DNA of 64,000 nt from Planctomycetota bacterium. GTDB taxonomy: Bacteria > Planctomycetota > B15-G4. The notes beneath the pieces are model-generated. The model searched no databases and had not been told where the DNA came from. It worked only from the letters and a program-made list of their open reading frames with translations. The stretch spans positions 83,374-147,373 of the forward strand of contig JAJDEO010000041.1 in assembly GCA_029259745.1 (NCBI GenBank), given 5' to 3'. The position numbers and the translations under genes are program-made. The stretch's first letter is position 1; each line of letters begins with the position of its first letter. This document shows, piece after piece, positions 50,179 to 59,254 of the stretch.

Positions 50179-51872
50179 CCACACTCGACGCCATTCCCCA
50201 CGCCTCGACCTTCGACCCACCGGAGCCCGACTTCGACGCGATCAGCGATCAGCTCGACGAGATCATCGCAGCGTTCGAGTCGGCGACCGACGCGAGCGGG
50301 CGCCTCGCCGCGATGTCAGCTTGGAACGAGATCACCTGCAACGTGGGCTCTTGGCTCTCGGTGCAGAACCTCCGCTACGCCCAGGACACCACCGACGAAG
50401 CCGCGGCCGCCGGTCGCAAGCGCGCTGACAACGTGGCTCCGCACTGGGTCGAACTCGACGTCCGTTGGAAGCGCACCGTGCTCGGAAGCGCGCATCGGGC
50501 CGACGTCGACGAGGCGTTCGGCCCGCAGCTCCTCGCCCTCTGGGCCTGCGACGTCGAGGCCTTCCGCCCCGAGCTGCGCGAGTCGATGGTGACGGAGAAG
50601 ACGCTCGTCGCCGAGTACATCGGCGCGCTCGGCGGTGCACGCATCGACGTCGGCGGGACGACCCACTCGCTCTCGTCGCTGCGCACGGCGCTCGTCAGCG
50701 ACGATCGCAGCGAACGCGAGCAGGCCGTGCGCGCGAAGTGGGCGTGGTTCGAGGAGCGCTCCGAGCAGTTCGACACGCTCTTCGACGACCTCGTCACCCT
50801 GCGCACCAAACAGGCGCGCGCCCTCGGCGAGGACACCTATGTCCCCGTCGGCTACCAACGCAAGCGTCGCGTCGACTACGGCCCCGCCGACGTCGCGCAC
50901 TTCCGCCAAGCCGTGCGCGACCACGTCGTCCCGCTCGCCGCACGCCTCGTGGCGCGCCAGGCCGAGGCGCTCGGGATCGACGCTGTCATGCCGTGGGACG
51001 AAAAGGTCCAGTCGGCCGACGGCCCTCCGCGACTGACGCAAGACCTCGCCGGCATGCACACGGCCGCCGACGCCATGTTCGCCGAGCTGTCGACGCCGCT
51101 GTCCGACTGCTGGCAACTGATGCGCGACCGCGGGCTGCTCGACCTCGCCGACCGTGACGGCAAGGCCGTGGGCGGCTTCTGTTCCTACTTCCCGACGCTC
51201 GGTGTGCCGTTCATCTTCGCCAACGTCGTCGGTGTCCACGATGATGTGCGCACGTTCACGCACGAGATGGGCCACGCGTTCCAGCGCTTCTCGAGCCGCA
51301 CGCAACCCATCGACGACTACGTCGGATGCACGAGCGAGACGGCCGAGATCCACTCGATGTCGCTCGAGTACCTCGCGTGGCCGTGGATGGAGAACTTCTT
51401 CGGCGCCGACGCCGACTCGTTCCGTCGCTCGCACCTCATCGACCAGCTGCTGTTCCTGCCCTACGGCGTGGCGATCGACCACTTCCAGCACCACGTCTAC
51501 GAGAACCCCGACGCGACGCCCGCCGAGCGTCACGCAATGTGGGCCGACCTCGAACGCACCTACCTCCCGTGGCGCGCGAGCGGTGGGATCCCGTTCCTCG
51601 CGAAGGGCGGCGCGTGGCAGCAGCAGCGCCACGTCTACGCGTATCCCTTCTACTACATCGACTACACCCTCGCGGCCACGTGCGCGCTGCAGTTCTGGGT
51701 GCGCTCGCGCCGCGACCGCGCCGCCGCCGTAGCCGACTACGAAGCGCTCTGCAAGCGCGGCGGCAGTGCGTCGTTCCAGCAGCTCGTCAAGAGCGCAGGC
51801 CTCGTGTCACCCTTCCAACCCGGCTGCCTCGCCGACGTGGTGGACGAAGCCGCGAAGGAGCTCGGAATGTGA
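50175..51872 (+). CDS. M3-family oligoendopeptidase
   Basis: The 565-residue cytoplasmic zinc peptidase has the active-site motif FTHEMGHAFQRF (H363, E364, H367) and the third zinc ligand in SETAEIHSMSLEYLA about 26 residues later. The largely helical body (YIGALGGARIDVGG; PVGYQRKRRVDYGPADVAHFR) and late tyrosines in VYAYPFYYIDYTLA match PepF-like oligoendopeptidases. It cleaves short peptides. ATG 50175 overlaps the DHOD-like stop codon, placing it in one transcription unit with the two preceding genes. Confidence 0.94.
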   Translation: MTTLDAIPHASTFDPPEPDFDAISDQLDEIIAAFESATDASGRLAAMSAWNEITCNVGSWLSVQNLRYAQDTTDEAAAAGRKRADNVAPHWVELDVRWKRTVLGSAHRADVDEAFGPQLLALWACDVEAFRPELRESMVTEKTLVAEYIGALGGARIDVGGTTHSLSSLRTALVSDDRSEREQAVRAKWAWFEERSEQFDTLFDDLVTLRTKQARALGEDTYVPVGYQRKRRVDYGPADVAHFRQAVRDHVVPLAARLVARQAEALGIDAVMPWDEKVQSADGPPRLTQDLAGMHTAADAMFAELSTPLSDCWQLMRDRGLLDLADRDGKAVGGFCSYFPTLGVPFIFANVVGVHDDVRTFTHEMGHAFQRFSSRTQPIDDYVGCTSETAEIHSMSLEYLAWPWMENFFGADADSFRRSHLIDQLLFLPYGVAIDHFQHHVYENPDATPAERHAMWADLERTYLPWRASGGIPFLAKGGAWQQQRHVYAYPFYYIDYTLAATCALQFWVRSRRDRAAAVADYEALCKRGGSASFQQLVKSAGLVSPFQPGCLADVVDEAAKELGM

Positions 51873-51881
51873 TGGACTGCG

Positions 51882-52061
51882 TCACTTCGTACGCGCTTCG
51901 AACGTCGCGAGGGTGGCCGCGCTGAAGACAACATCGCTCCGGGCGTAGTGTCCGGGACGGCGGAAGATCTCCGATTCCAGCCCGTCGACGACATCGTCGA
52001 ACGTCCCGTCGCCGATGCACCGAGTACGATGAAGACCACGAACGAGCGATGCATTCGACAA
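51882..52061 (-). CDS. Possible short ORF or gene remnant (59 aa)
   Basis: A minus-strand frame from TTG 52061 to TGA 51882 encodes a peptide whose C-terminal half looks protein-like (GDGTFDDVVDGLESEIF, GHYARSDVVFSAATLATFE). This differs from the arginine-rich shadows typical of this GC-rich DNA. It lies between the convergent M3 peptidase and ThrE genes. GGGAG immediately precedes TTG, too close for a good ribosome-binding site. It could be a tiny gene or the tail of a decayed one. I recognise no family. Confidence 0.3.
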   Translation of the reverse strand: MSNASLVRGLHRTRCIGDGTFDDVVDGLESEIFRRPGHYARSDVVFSAATLATFEARTK

Positions 52062-52134
52062 CTCCCGGGGGCGCACGAGCGGGCAGGCTCGAGTCACACG
52101 TCGATCACCGTCCAAACGGCGTACCCGCCCCCCA

Positions 52135-53391
52135 TCACAACGCCTTGCGCGGTGAGATGATTGCGTTCGAGAACAACAGACCGACCACGAGCGAGAAGGC
52201 CGTCGAGAGAGTGTGGACCAGCTGCTCGACGCCACCGACGGCATCACCGCCGACGAGCTGCGTGATTGACAGCAGGCCGAGTGATCCGGGGACGAGCACG
52301 AGGATTCCGGGCAGGCGCGTGATCGTCGCGGGGCGGTCGAAGACGCGCGCGTAGAGATTCGACACCACGCCTGCGATGAGCGCGCCGATGAAGACGCCGA
52401 GCTCGGGGCCGAGGCGGTCGATCCCCGAGCGCATCGCGATGTACGGCAGCAGCACGGCCAGCGTGATCGGCAGCAAGTCGCGCTTCTGCGCCTGGAACAA
52501 CACGCCGATCATGACGCCCGCCACGGCCACCGCCAGCGGCCCGAGCCACGTCGGCGGCATGCCGACCGCATCGGCAGACGCGACGTCGCCGACCAGCATG
52601 ACCCCGACCTTGCGCCCTGCGAGGACACCGAAACCGAGCATGAGTGCGATCAGCGCCGAGTAGGCCAGGCGCGCCGTCCCCGAGACGACGTTGCGCTGCG
52701 CGAGTTCGGCGATCGACGTCGTGAGCATGAAGCCGGGAAGCAGCGTGATGATGCCGGCGAGCGTGATGATGTCGGGGTTGCCGACACCGGCGAAGTGCAC
52801 TCCCACGACGGCCAGTGTCGAGACGAGCCCGGCGCCGACGAGTTCGACGAGTCCGATGAGCCGCTCGCGTCCCGCTGCGACCATGAGACACAGCGACAGT
52901 GCGAGGCCACACAGCGCTGCGATGCCCATGTCGTCGAGCCCGCCGCCGTAGAACACCACCCCGACCGCCGACGTCACCGAGAGCGCAAGCGTCGTCGCGA
53001 CGCGCCCGTAGCGCGGCGGTTCCTCGTCGATCCGGTAGATCTCGGCACTTGCGTCGCCGGCGCTGCGGCGATGCAAGACGACGTCGTTCCAGATCGCATC
53101 GAGCCGCGCGAGCTTGTCGAAGTCCTGCTCCGAACGGTGCATGCGGAAGAGGTGCGCGAAGCCGTCCTCGCCCGGGACGTCGAACGAGACGAACAGCGCC
53201 GTGGGCAGCGAGAAGACGTTGACGCCGAAACCCAGCTCGGCGCCGACCTTCGTCACCACGGACTCGAGCCGCGTCGCCGGCGCTCCGTAGATGTGCAACG
53301 CCCGGCCGAGGAGGAGCGCGAACCGTGCGCCCTCCGAGTGCGGGTCGGGAGCGGCATCGTCGGGCGTGACGGTGGGCGGAGGCTGCGCCAT
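52135..53391 (-). CDS. ThrE-type threonine/serine exporter
   Basis: From ATG 53391 the product is 418 residues; ATG 53427 is an alternative 12 residues longer. The N-terminal soluble domain (about 20-135) shows LLLGRALHIYGAPATRLES, a typical ThrE start, with FVSFDVPGEDGFAHLFRM. About ten transmembrane helices follow in two groups (LALSVTSAVGVVFYGGGLDDMG; ITLAGIITLLPGFMLTTSIAELAQ; then GPLAVAVAGVMIGVLFQ and GVFIGALIAGVVSNLYARV). The family exports threonine and serine using the proton motive force. Substrate assignment here is by family only. Confidence 0.9.
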   Translation of the reverse strand: MAQPPPTVTPDDAAPDPHSEGARFALLLGRALHIYGAPATRLESVVTKVGAELGFGVNVFSLPTALFVSFDVPGEDGFAHLFRMHRSEQDFDKLARLDAIWNDVVLHRRSAGDASAEIYRIDEEPPRYGRVATTLALSVTSAVGVVFYGGGLDDMGIAALCGLALSLCLMVAAGRERLIGLVELVGAGLVSTLAVVGVHFAGVGNPDIITLAGIITLLPGFMLTTSIAELAQRNVVSGTARLAYSALIALMLGFGVLAGRKVGVMLVGDVASADAVGMPPTWLGPLAVAVAGVMIGVLFQAQKRDLLPITLAVLLPYIAMRSGIDRLGPELGVFIGALIAGVVSNLYARVFDRPATITRLPGILVLVPGSLGLLSITQLVGGDAVGGVEQLVHTLSTAFSLVVGLLFSNAIISPRKAL

Positions 53392-53489
53392 GGTTTGCGA
53401 AATCGCGAATGAGGTGACGGTCGGCATTCTGCCCGCGATCCGCGCGCCCACACACGTAGAATCGTTCCCGCTCTCACCCCGGGATCTCC

Positions 53490-54437
53490 ATGCGCGGCGA
53501 ACTCCTCGATCAGACGGCATACCTCGCCCCGCGCCTCGCCCTCGCTGAACTCGTCGCGGAGTTGGGTGACGTGACGGAGGTGCTCGCCGAGCGGCTCGTG
53601 TTCGCACCGGGCCCGGCGCGGCGTGTGACCTGGGCCCAGAACATCTGGCACGAGCCACGCCGGATCGAGATCGAGTCGATCAAGGACGGCGCCCGCGCCC
53701 TGCGCGACATCCAGCGCAACTGGCACCTCTTCGACGTCGAGCGCCACGCGCGCCGCGCGCAGCTCATCGCCGACCAGCTCCCGCACATCTCGGCGCGTCC
53801 GCTGCGCTTCCCCGAGCCCCCGCCCGCGGCACCACTCGGCGCGTGGACGCTTCTCGACCGTGACGTCCTCCTCGCCGCGCCACGCTGCTCGGCCCCCGTC
53901 CCCGACGGGCGCTTCGAATTCGAGGAGAACCGCCGCGAGCCTCCCAGTCGCGCCTACCTCAAGCTCTGGGAGGCCCTCACGCGCTGGGGTGTCCATCCCG
54001 GCCCGGGCGATCGCTGCATCGACCTCGGAGCCTGTCCCGGCGGCTGGACTTGGGTGGCCGCGACGCTGGGAGCGTCAGTGCTCGCCGTCGACAAGGCACC
54101 GCTCGACCCCGCCGTCGCGGCCCTTCCCGGCGTCACCACCCTCCAGGCCAGCGCCTTCTCGCTCGATCCCGCCGAACTCGCCGCCGACGGCCCGCTCGAT
54201 TGGCTTCTCTGCGACGTCGCCTGCTACCCCGAGCGCCTCTACGAGCTCGTCCAGCGCTGGCTCACGGCGGGTGCTGCCGAGCGCTACGTCTGCACCATCA
54301 AGCTCCAGGGTTCGACAGATGGAGAGGCCATACGTCGCTTCACGGAGATTCCGGGTTCGCGGGTCGTGCATTTGTGGCGAAATCGCCACGAAGCAACATT
54401 TCTGTTCCATAAAGCAAATTCAGTGGATTCTTTTTAG
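53490..54437 (+). CDS. RlmM-like FtsJ-fold 2'-O-ribose methyltransferase
   Basis: The 315-residue protein has an N-terminal THUMP-like RNA-binding part (1-115) and a C-terminal RrmJ/FtsJ-type methyltransferase. The SAM motif is CIDLGACPGGWTWVAATLG. The K-D-K-E catalytic tetrad can be placed at AYLKLWEAL, LLCDVACYPE, CTIKLQG and NRHEATFLF. E. coli RlmM methylates C2498 of 23S rRNA and is longer (about 365 residues), so the exact target is open. The last ~70 coding bases are strikingly AT-rich compared with the rest of the gene. Confidence 0.87.
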   Translation: MRGELLDQTAYLAPRLALAELVAELGDVTEVLAERLVFAPGPARRVTWAQNIWHEPRRIEIESIKDGARALRDIQRNWHLFDVERHARRAQLIADQLPHISARPLRFPEPPPAAPLGAWTLLDRDVLLAAPRCSAPVPDGRFEFEENRREPPSRAYLKLWEALTRWGVHPGPGDRCIDLGACPGGWTWVAATLGASVLAVDKAPLDPAVAALPGVTTLQASAFSLDPAELAADGPLDWLLCDVACYPERLYELVQRWLTAGAAERYVCTIKLQGSTDGEAIRRFTEIPGSRVVHLWRNRHEATFLFHKANSVDSF

Positions 54438-54750
54438 GCCAACCTACGCTCTAGGGGGTGTCAGAGGCCGCTGTTGCTAGACAGACGCCGCTGTCACATC
54501 TACACTTCATTGAAATTTCATCGAGGAAAGCGCTCTTCCGGCGCATTTCTCTCGTCCCATCACTGGTCTCCCAACCCTTGGACGGGTGGCTCCTCATGAC
54601 GCGGTCGCGCGTCGCGAGCCCGACACCCTGTCCATTTGTCGAGAGATCGAGGAACTCCGGCCCCTGCAACCGGACCGCCGCGCACACCCGGCGAAGTTCC
54701 TCCCTGGCAGTCCCCTCTGCCGGTAGTGACCTCAGTTCAGGTGTGTCTCC
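54438..54750. other. Intergenic region starting in an AT-rich patch
   Basis: About 310 bases lie between the RlmM-like and multidomain genes. The first ~100 bases continue the AT-rich stretch that begins near 54390, including a TGAAATTTCA palindrome (54509-54518). The rest returns to normal composition. TTTTT at 54431-54435 sits at the gene end without a clear hairpin. The promoter of the gene at 54751 should be here, but I cannot place it. Confidence 0.45.
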
Positions 54751-57700
54751 ATGCTCGGCCTCGTCAGTCTGTCCGTGCCTCCGTTCTTCGGGATCCCGTC
54801 CCCGGATCTCGTGCTCGGCGCCTTCGCGAGTGTTGCTCAGATCCTCGGCCTCCTCACCGTGGGAGTGCTCGGGTTCGCCGGCAGCCGCGGGCGCTCACGC
54901 GCCGCCGCCAAGTCTCCGACCAAGCGCTGGCCCTTCCGGGTCTGCCTCGGCCTGCTCCTCGCGGTCTCGGTCTCGTTCGCGCTCTACGCCGCGCACGTGT
55001 CGGACGCCAATGAACAGCGCCTACGCCGGAACCTCTTCCGACCGTCGGTCGAGAACGGCAGTGCCGTGGGCGACACGTCGCTGAAGACGCTCGGCCTCAG
55101 TGGTCAGGCCGAACACCCGCTCGCGATGACGACCGATCAGGTCGAGGCCGCACTGACGTCGACAGCGGGTCCGACGCTGCGCGTGCTCGATGTGCGTGAG
55201 CCCGAGGAAGTCGAACGCGGAGCGATCGAAGGAGCCGGCGACGCCCGCTACCCCGACATCCTCGCGGATGCCGACCGCGTCGCCGATGGGGAGACGACGC
55301 TGTTGATCTGCTTCAGCGGCAACCGTTCGTCGGAGCTCTGCGACGTGCTCTCCGCGCGCGGCAAGGACGTGCGCTTCCTGGTCGGTGGCTACGAGAAGTG
55401 GCTCGCCGAGAGTCGTCCGCTCGAGATCCCGCCAACCGTCGAACGCGGCGGCCTGCGCGACATCGAGAACTACCCGAACCGCGACACGCTGCTCGACACG
55501 GCCGAGGTCACGGCGCTGCTCGAGCAGAAGAACGCCGTCCCGCTCGATGTGCGCTACGAGGACGATGCCGCGTTGAGCCCGTTCCCCAAGGCACGCATCC
55601 TGCCGATCCGCAAGATGACGACGCCCGAGCTCTCGAGTGCGCTCGCCGAGCTCCCCAAAGACCAGCCGATCTTCGTGCCGTGCTACGACAAACGCGGCTC
55701 GTTCTACGCCGCCATCCTGGGCCTGCGCCTGCATCGCCTCGGCTATGACTTCCGCGGCCGCTACACGGTGCCGCACGAGTATGTCGTCCCCAAGGCCGAG
55801 CGCGCGTACGTCGCCGCATGGCGCGCACAGCAGGAAGGTCGCTCGCTGCTCTCGTACCTCGCCGAACCGCTCGGCGTCGCGCTGTCGGCGATCAACGGCT
55901 GGCTCGGCCATCTCGGCTGGGCGATCCTCGCCCTCGTCGCGCTGCTCCGACTCGCCGTCTACCCCTGCACGCGCCGCATCGACCGCAACCAGCAGATCGA
56001 GCGCACGATCGCGCCGCAGATCGCGGCACTGAAGACGCGCTACCCGGACGACGCCTCGAAGCGCGCTCGCGAGACGCAAAAGTTGCAGAAGGAGCACGGC
56101 CTCGCGCCGCTGCGCGGACTCGTCGCGACGATGGTCCAGGTGGTCGTCTTCATCGCGTTCTTCATGGTTGTCGACAAGGCCTCGACGGGGAGCACGCAGA
56201 CGCTCTTCGGCTTCACGCTCGGTCAGCCCGATGGAGCGCTCATCCTGCCGGCGCTCGTCGGTCTGCTCGTCGCCACACATGTCGTGCTCGGTGGGACGAC
56301 GACGAAGTTGCGCCTCGCCGGCGCCGTGATCGCCGCGGGCGTCTTCCTCTGGTTGACGCTCGGACTGCGCGCCGGCGTGAACATCTACCTCGTCGCGAAC
56401 CTCGCGCTCATCATCGGCCAGACGCTCGTGACGCGCGGCCTGCGCGCGGCACGTGCCCGCGCCGACATCCGCGTCCGCACCGAGAAGCGCCGCATCGTGC
56501 CACTCGCCGAAGCGCATCTCGCACCGGGCACGGGTAAGAAGGCCGCCCGCCTCGGCGAACTGATCGCGATCGGCGCTCCCGTGCCGAACGGTTTCGTCCT
56601 GACCGAGTCGCTCCTCTTCGCCGACGTCAACGGCGGAGAGCCGACGCTGTCCGCGCAGGATCGCAGCCACATCGAGAAGCTCTGGTCTCCTCTGCGCGAC
56701 TCGGTTGCCGTGCGCAGCTCGGGGCTGAACGAGGATGGCGAAGAGCAGAGCTACGCCGGCGTCTTCGAGTCGGTGCTCAACGTGACGCGCACGTCGTTCG
56801 ACAAGGCCGTGCACGAGGTGTGGTCGTCGATGAAATCGGAGCGTGCCCACGCCTACGGTGGTCAGAGTGGCGGCGAGCGCGGTGCCGCTGTCGTTCAGGA
56901 GATGGTGCCGGCCGACTACTCGGGCGTGCTCTTCACCGAGCACCCCGAACACCCGACGTCGATGCTGATCGAGATGGCCGAGGGACTCGGTGAGAAGATC
57001 GTCAGCGGTCAAGTGACGCCGACCGCACACCGCTACGGTCGCGTCACCGACACGCTGCTCGAAGGCGACGCCCCGCCGGTCGACGTCGCGCCGCTGCTCG
57101 AGATCGCGCGTCGCGTCGAGAAGCATTTCGGCTGCCCGCAGGACATCGAGTGGTGCTACGCCAACGGTCAGTTCTGGCTCGTCCAGACGCGTGACATCAC
57201 GGCCATGCTCCGGCGCCAGGACGGAAAGCGCGCTGTCCTCGCCGCCGAGCATCATCGTCTCTTCGGCCTCACCGAAGACCATGCGCCGAGCACCGTCTTG
57301 CTCGAGCAGAGCGCCCTGGCCGAGCTGCTTCCCGAGCCGACACCGATGAGCCTCGCGCTCATGTCGTCACTCTGGGATGTCCACGGCAGTGCGCACATCG
57401 CATCCGAGCAGCTCGGCGTGCCTTACACGGTCGACGAGTCGTCGGTGCCGTACGTCGTCTCGGCGTTCGGCGGGCTGTATGTCAACGTTCCCGAGGGTGA
57501 GCGACGCTTCGGCCGCACGATGAGTGCGATGGCGAACTTCCGCCTCACGCGCAACGTCGACGGCATCGCCGATGACTTCGAGACGTCGGCACTGCCGCGC
57601 CTGATCGAACGCTCTCGACTCGAGGGCGTCCTCGACCTCACGCGCCTCGATTGCGACGAGATCATCGACCTCTTCGCCACGTGGCGCGAGCGCTTCGTCG

Positions 57701-58992
57701 AGGAGACCTACGTCGAAGCCGAGCGCATCAACATCGCCGCCGAGTTCACGGTCAAGACGGCCGAGCGCGAACTCAGCCGACGCGGCCTCGACCCGGCCGA
57801 GCACCTCTCGCATGCGCCGCAGACGATCGTCCACCAGGCGATGGAGACGCTGCGCCAGACCGACGACATCGACCAGTGCGTCGCCATGTTCCTCGACGTC
57901 TTCGGTCATCGCGCGCCGCTCGACTTCGAGATCTCGGCTCCGCGTTACGCCGAAGACCCGAGCCAGGTGCGGATGCTCGCACGCGCCGCAGACCGCCGGA
58001 AGTCGAAGCGACACGCCGAGAAGGAGGCCCCGCCGAAGACCGGCGAGGCCATCGTCGATCTCGCCCTCGACCGCGCGCGCCGCTTCCAGACGCTCAAGGA
58101 AGAAGCGAAGCACCATTGCCTGCGCGAGTTCGCGCTCATGCGGCGCGCACTGCTCGAGATCGCTGCTCGACTCGAGTTGGGCGAAGCCATCTTCATGCTG
58201 CGCCCGCACGAAGTGAGCCTGCTCAAGCAGCCGTCGTTCCGCGACCACGTTCTCGAGATCACGGCCAAGCGCCGCAGCGAACTCGAGACGCTCCGCGCCA
58301 TCTCGCTTCCCACGCGCCTCACGGTCGCGGAACTCGAGCAGCTCGAGCCCGGCGGCAAGCGCGAACGCGAGACGTCGACCGGCGAGCTCAGCGGCGTGCG
58401 GATCTCGGGACGGCCGGGCACGCGGGGACGCGTGCGCGTGCTGCGCTCGTCAACGGAGATGAGTTCGTTCCAGGACGACGAGATCCTCGTGGGTCGCTTC
58501 ACCGATCCCACCTGGGCACCGTTGTTCCCGCGTGCGCGCGGGATCATCACCGAGGTCGGCGGCTGGCTGAGTCACGCCGCGATCCAGGCACGTGAGTATG
58601 ACATCACCGGCATCGTCGGCGTGCACGGCGCGCTCGACCAACTCGAAACCGGCGACCTCGTCGAGCTCGGCGCCGACGGGGCCATCACGGTGCTCGAAGA
58701 CAGCCGGCGTTGGCCGCGCCAGGAGACGGAAGCCGCTTCGATCACACTTTGTTGGGAGGGGCGTCAGGAAGACGCCATGCTCGTGAACGCATCGCGTGGT
58801 GGTGCGCGCGTCACCGTCCCGTCGGTCGACATCCCCGTCGGCGCCGCAGTCGAGATCATCTCGAGTGGCGAACGCTGGCCGGGGAGTGTCGTCAACCGGG
58901 ACGACGACGGACGCATCGGCATCGCGTTCGCTCTCGAGCTGACACGTAGAGAGACGGGGGTTCTCCCCCTGCCCAAGCAGTTCCGGCGCTGA
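54751..58992 (+). CDS. Membrane fusion: rhodanese x2, YidC-like insertase core, PEP-dikinase-like phosphotransferase, PilZ-like domain
   Basis: A single frame of 1413 residues. Transmembrane helices lie at about 21-44 and 64-83. Rhodanese 1 spans 125-222, with active-site loop CFSGNRSS (C187). A diverged rhodanese 2 spans 245-345, with CYDKRGS (C311). Residues 370-565 are YidC/Oxa1-like: LLRLAVYPCTRRIDRNQQI with the groove arginine R400, IAPQIAALKTRYP, then further helices. An ATP-grasp of the PPDK/PEP-synthase type spans 588-818, with VAVRSSG (R655), IEWCY (E800) and VQTR (R814). A helical middle domain spans about 840-1230. The swivelling domain has GGWLSHAA (phospho-His H1275). A PilZ-like end spans 1329-1402 (NASRGG). 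There is no PEP-synthase TIM barrel, so the order resembles rifampin phosphotransferase. Substrate unknown. Confidence 0.85.
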   Translation: MLGLVSLSVPPFFGIPSPDLVLGAFASVAQILGLLTVGVLGFAGSRGRSRAAAKSPTKRWPFRVCLGLLLAVSVSFALYAAHVSDANEQRLRRNLFRPSVENGSAVGDTSLKTLGLSGQAEHPLAMTTDQVEAALTSTAGPTLRVLDVREPEEVERGAIEGAGDARYPDILADADRVADGETTLLICFSGNRSSELCDVLSARGKDVRFLVGGYEKWLAESRPLEIPPTVERGGLRDIENYPNRDTLLDTAEVTALLEQKNAVPLDVRYEDDAALSPFPKARILPIRKMTTPELSSALAELPKDQPIFVPCYDKRGSFYAAILGLRLHRLGYDFRGRYTVPHEYVVPKAERAYVAAWRAQQEGRSLLSYLAEPLGVALSAINGWLGHLGWAILALVALLRLAVYPCTRRIDRNQQIERTIAPQIAALKTRYPDDASKRARETQKLQKEHGLAPLRGLVATMVQVVVFIAFFMVVDKASTGSTQTLFGFTLGQPDGALILPALVGLLVATHVVLGGTTTKLRLAGAVIAAGVFLWLTLGLRAGVNIYLVANLALIIGQTLVTRGLRAARARADIRVRTEKRRIVPLAEAHLAPGTGKKAARLGELIAIGAPVPNGFVLTESLLFADVNGGEPTLSAQDRSHIEKLWSPLRDSVAVRSSGLNEDGEEQSYAGVFESVLNVTRTSFDKAVHEVWSSMKSERAHAYGGQSGGERGAAVVQEMVPADYSGVLFTEHPEHPTSMLIEMAEGLGEKIVSGQVTPTAHRYGRVTDTLLEGDAPPVDVAPLLEIARRVEKHFGCPQDIEWCYANGQFWLVQTRDITAMLRRQDGKRAVLAAEHHRLFGLTEDHAPSTVLLEQSALAELLPEPTPMSLALMSSLWDVHGSAHIASEQLGVPYTVDESSVPYVVSAFGGLYVNVPEGERRFGRTMSAMANFRLTRNVDGIADDFETSALPRLIERSRLEGVLDLTRLDCDEIIDLFATWRERFVEETYVEAERINIAAEFTVKTAERELSRRGLDPAEHLSHAPQTIVHQAMETLRQTDDIDQCVAMFLDVFGHRAPLDFEISAPRYAEDPSQVRMLARAADRRKSKRHAEKEAPPKTGEAIVDLALDRARRFQTLKEEAKHHCLREFALMRRALLEIAARLELGEAIFMLRPHEVSLLKQPSFRDHVLEITAKRRSELETLRAISLPTRLTVAELEQLEPGGKRERETSTGELSGVRISGRPGTRGRVRVLRSSTEMSSFQDDEILVGRFTDPTWAPLFPRARGIITEVGGWLSHAAIQAREYDITGIVGVHGALDQLETGDLVELGADGAITVLEDSRRWPRQETEAASITLCWEGRQEDAMLVNASRGGARVTVPSVDIPVGAAVEIISSGERWPGSVVNRDDDGRIGIAFALELTRRETGVLPLPKQFRR

Positions 58993-59033
58993 CGGTTCTC
59001 TGGAGGAGGGAAACCGTCGGTACGTGATGGGCA

Positions 59034-59075
59034 GCCGTCGACGCGTGGGAGGCGCGTCGACGGCATTTTCTTTTC
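59034..59075 (+). terminator. Strong rho-independent terminator
   Basis: GCCGTCGACGCG (59034-59045) and CGCGTCGACGGC (59053-59064) form a perfect 12-bp stem with a seven-base loop, followed by ATTTTCTTTTC. It lies 42 bases after the stop of the multidomain membrane protein gene and is the clearest intrinsic terminator in the window. Confidence 0.93.
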
Positions 59076-59254
59076 ATCACACTGACCCGAAGCGTTCGCG
59101 GACGATCTGCTGTGGTCGCCTTTGAATCTCTGCTGGCGGCGTTGAAGCGACGTTTCTGATCGGGAACGGCCAACATGGGTCAGTGACGTCGCTGCGCCTT
59201 GCCCCGCAAGGCCCAGCTTCGACCTCGCGACGATCGTCCATCAAGAACCAGTTT

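Noticed and set aside
47884..50220. Very long minus-strand open frame (778 codons) opposite the FkbM and DHOD-like genes
   Set aside because: It is antisense to two clear genes and rich in Arg, Val, Asp and Gly with no family signature. Such frames are expected where third codon positions are GC-rich.
55021..57282. 753-codon minus-strand frame opposite the multidomain membrane protein
   Set aside because: It is a shadow of the plus-strand gene; its charged, repetitive composition has no domain pattern.
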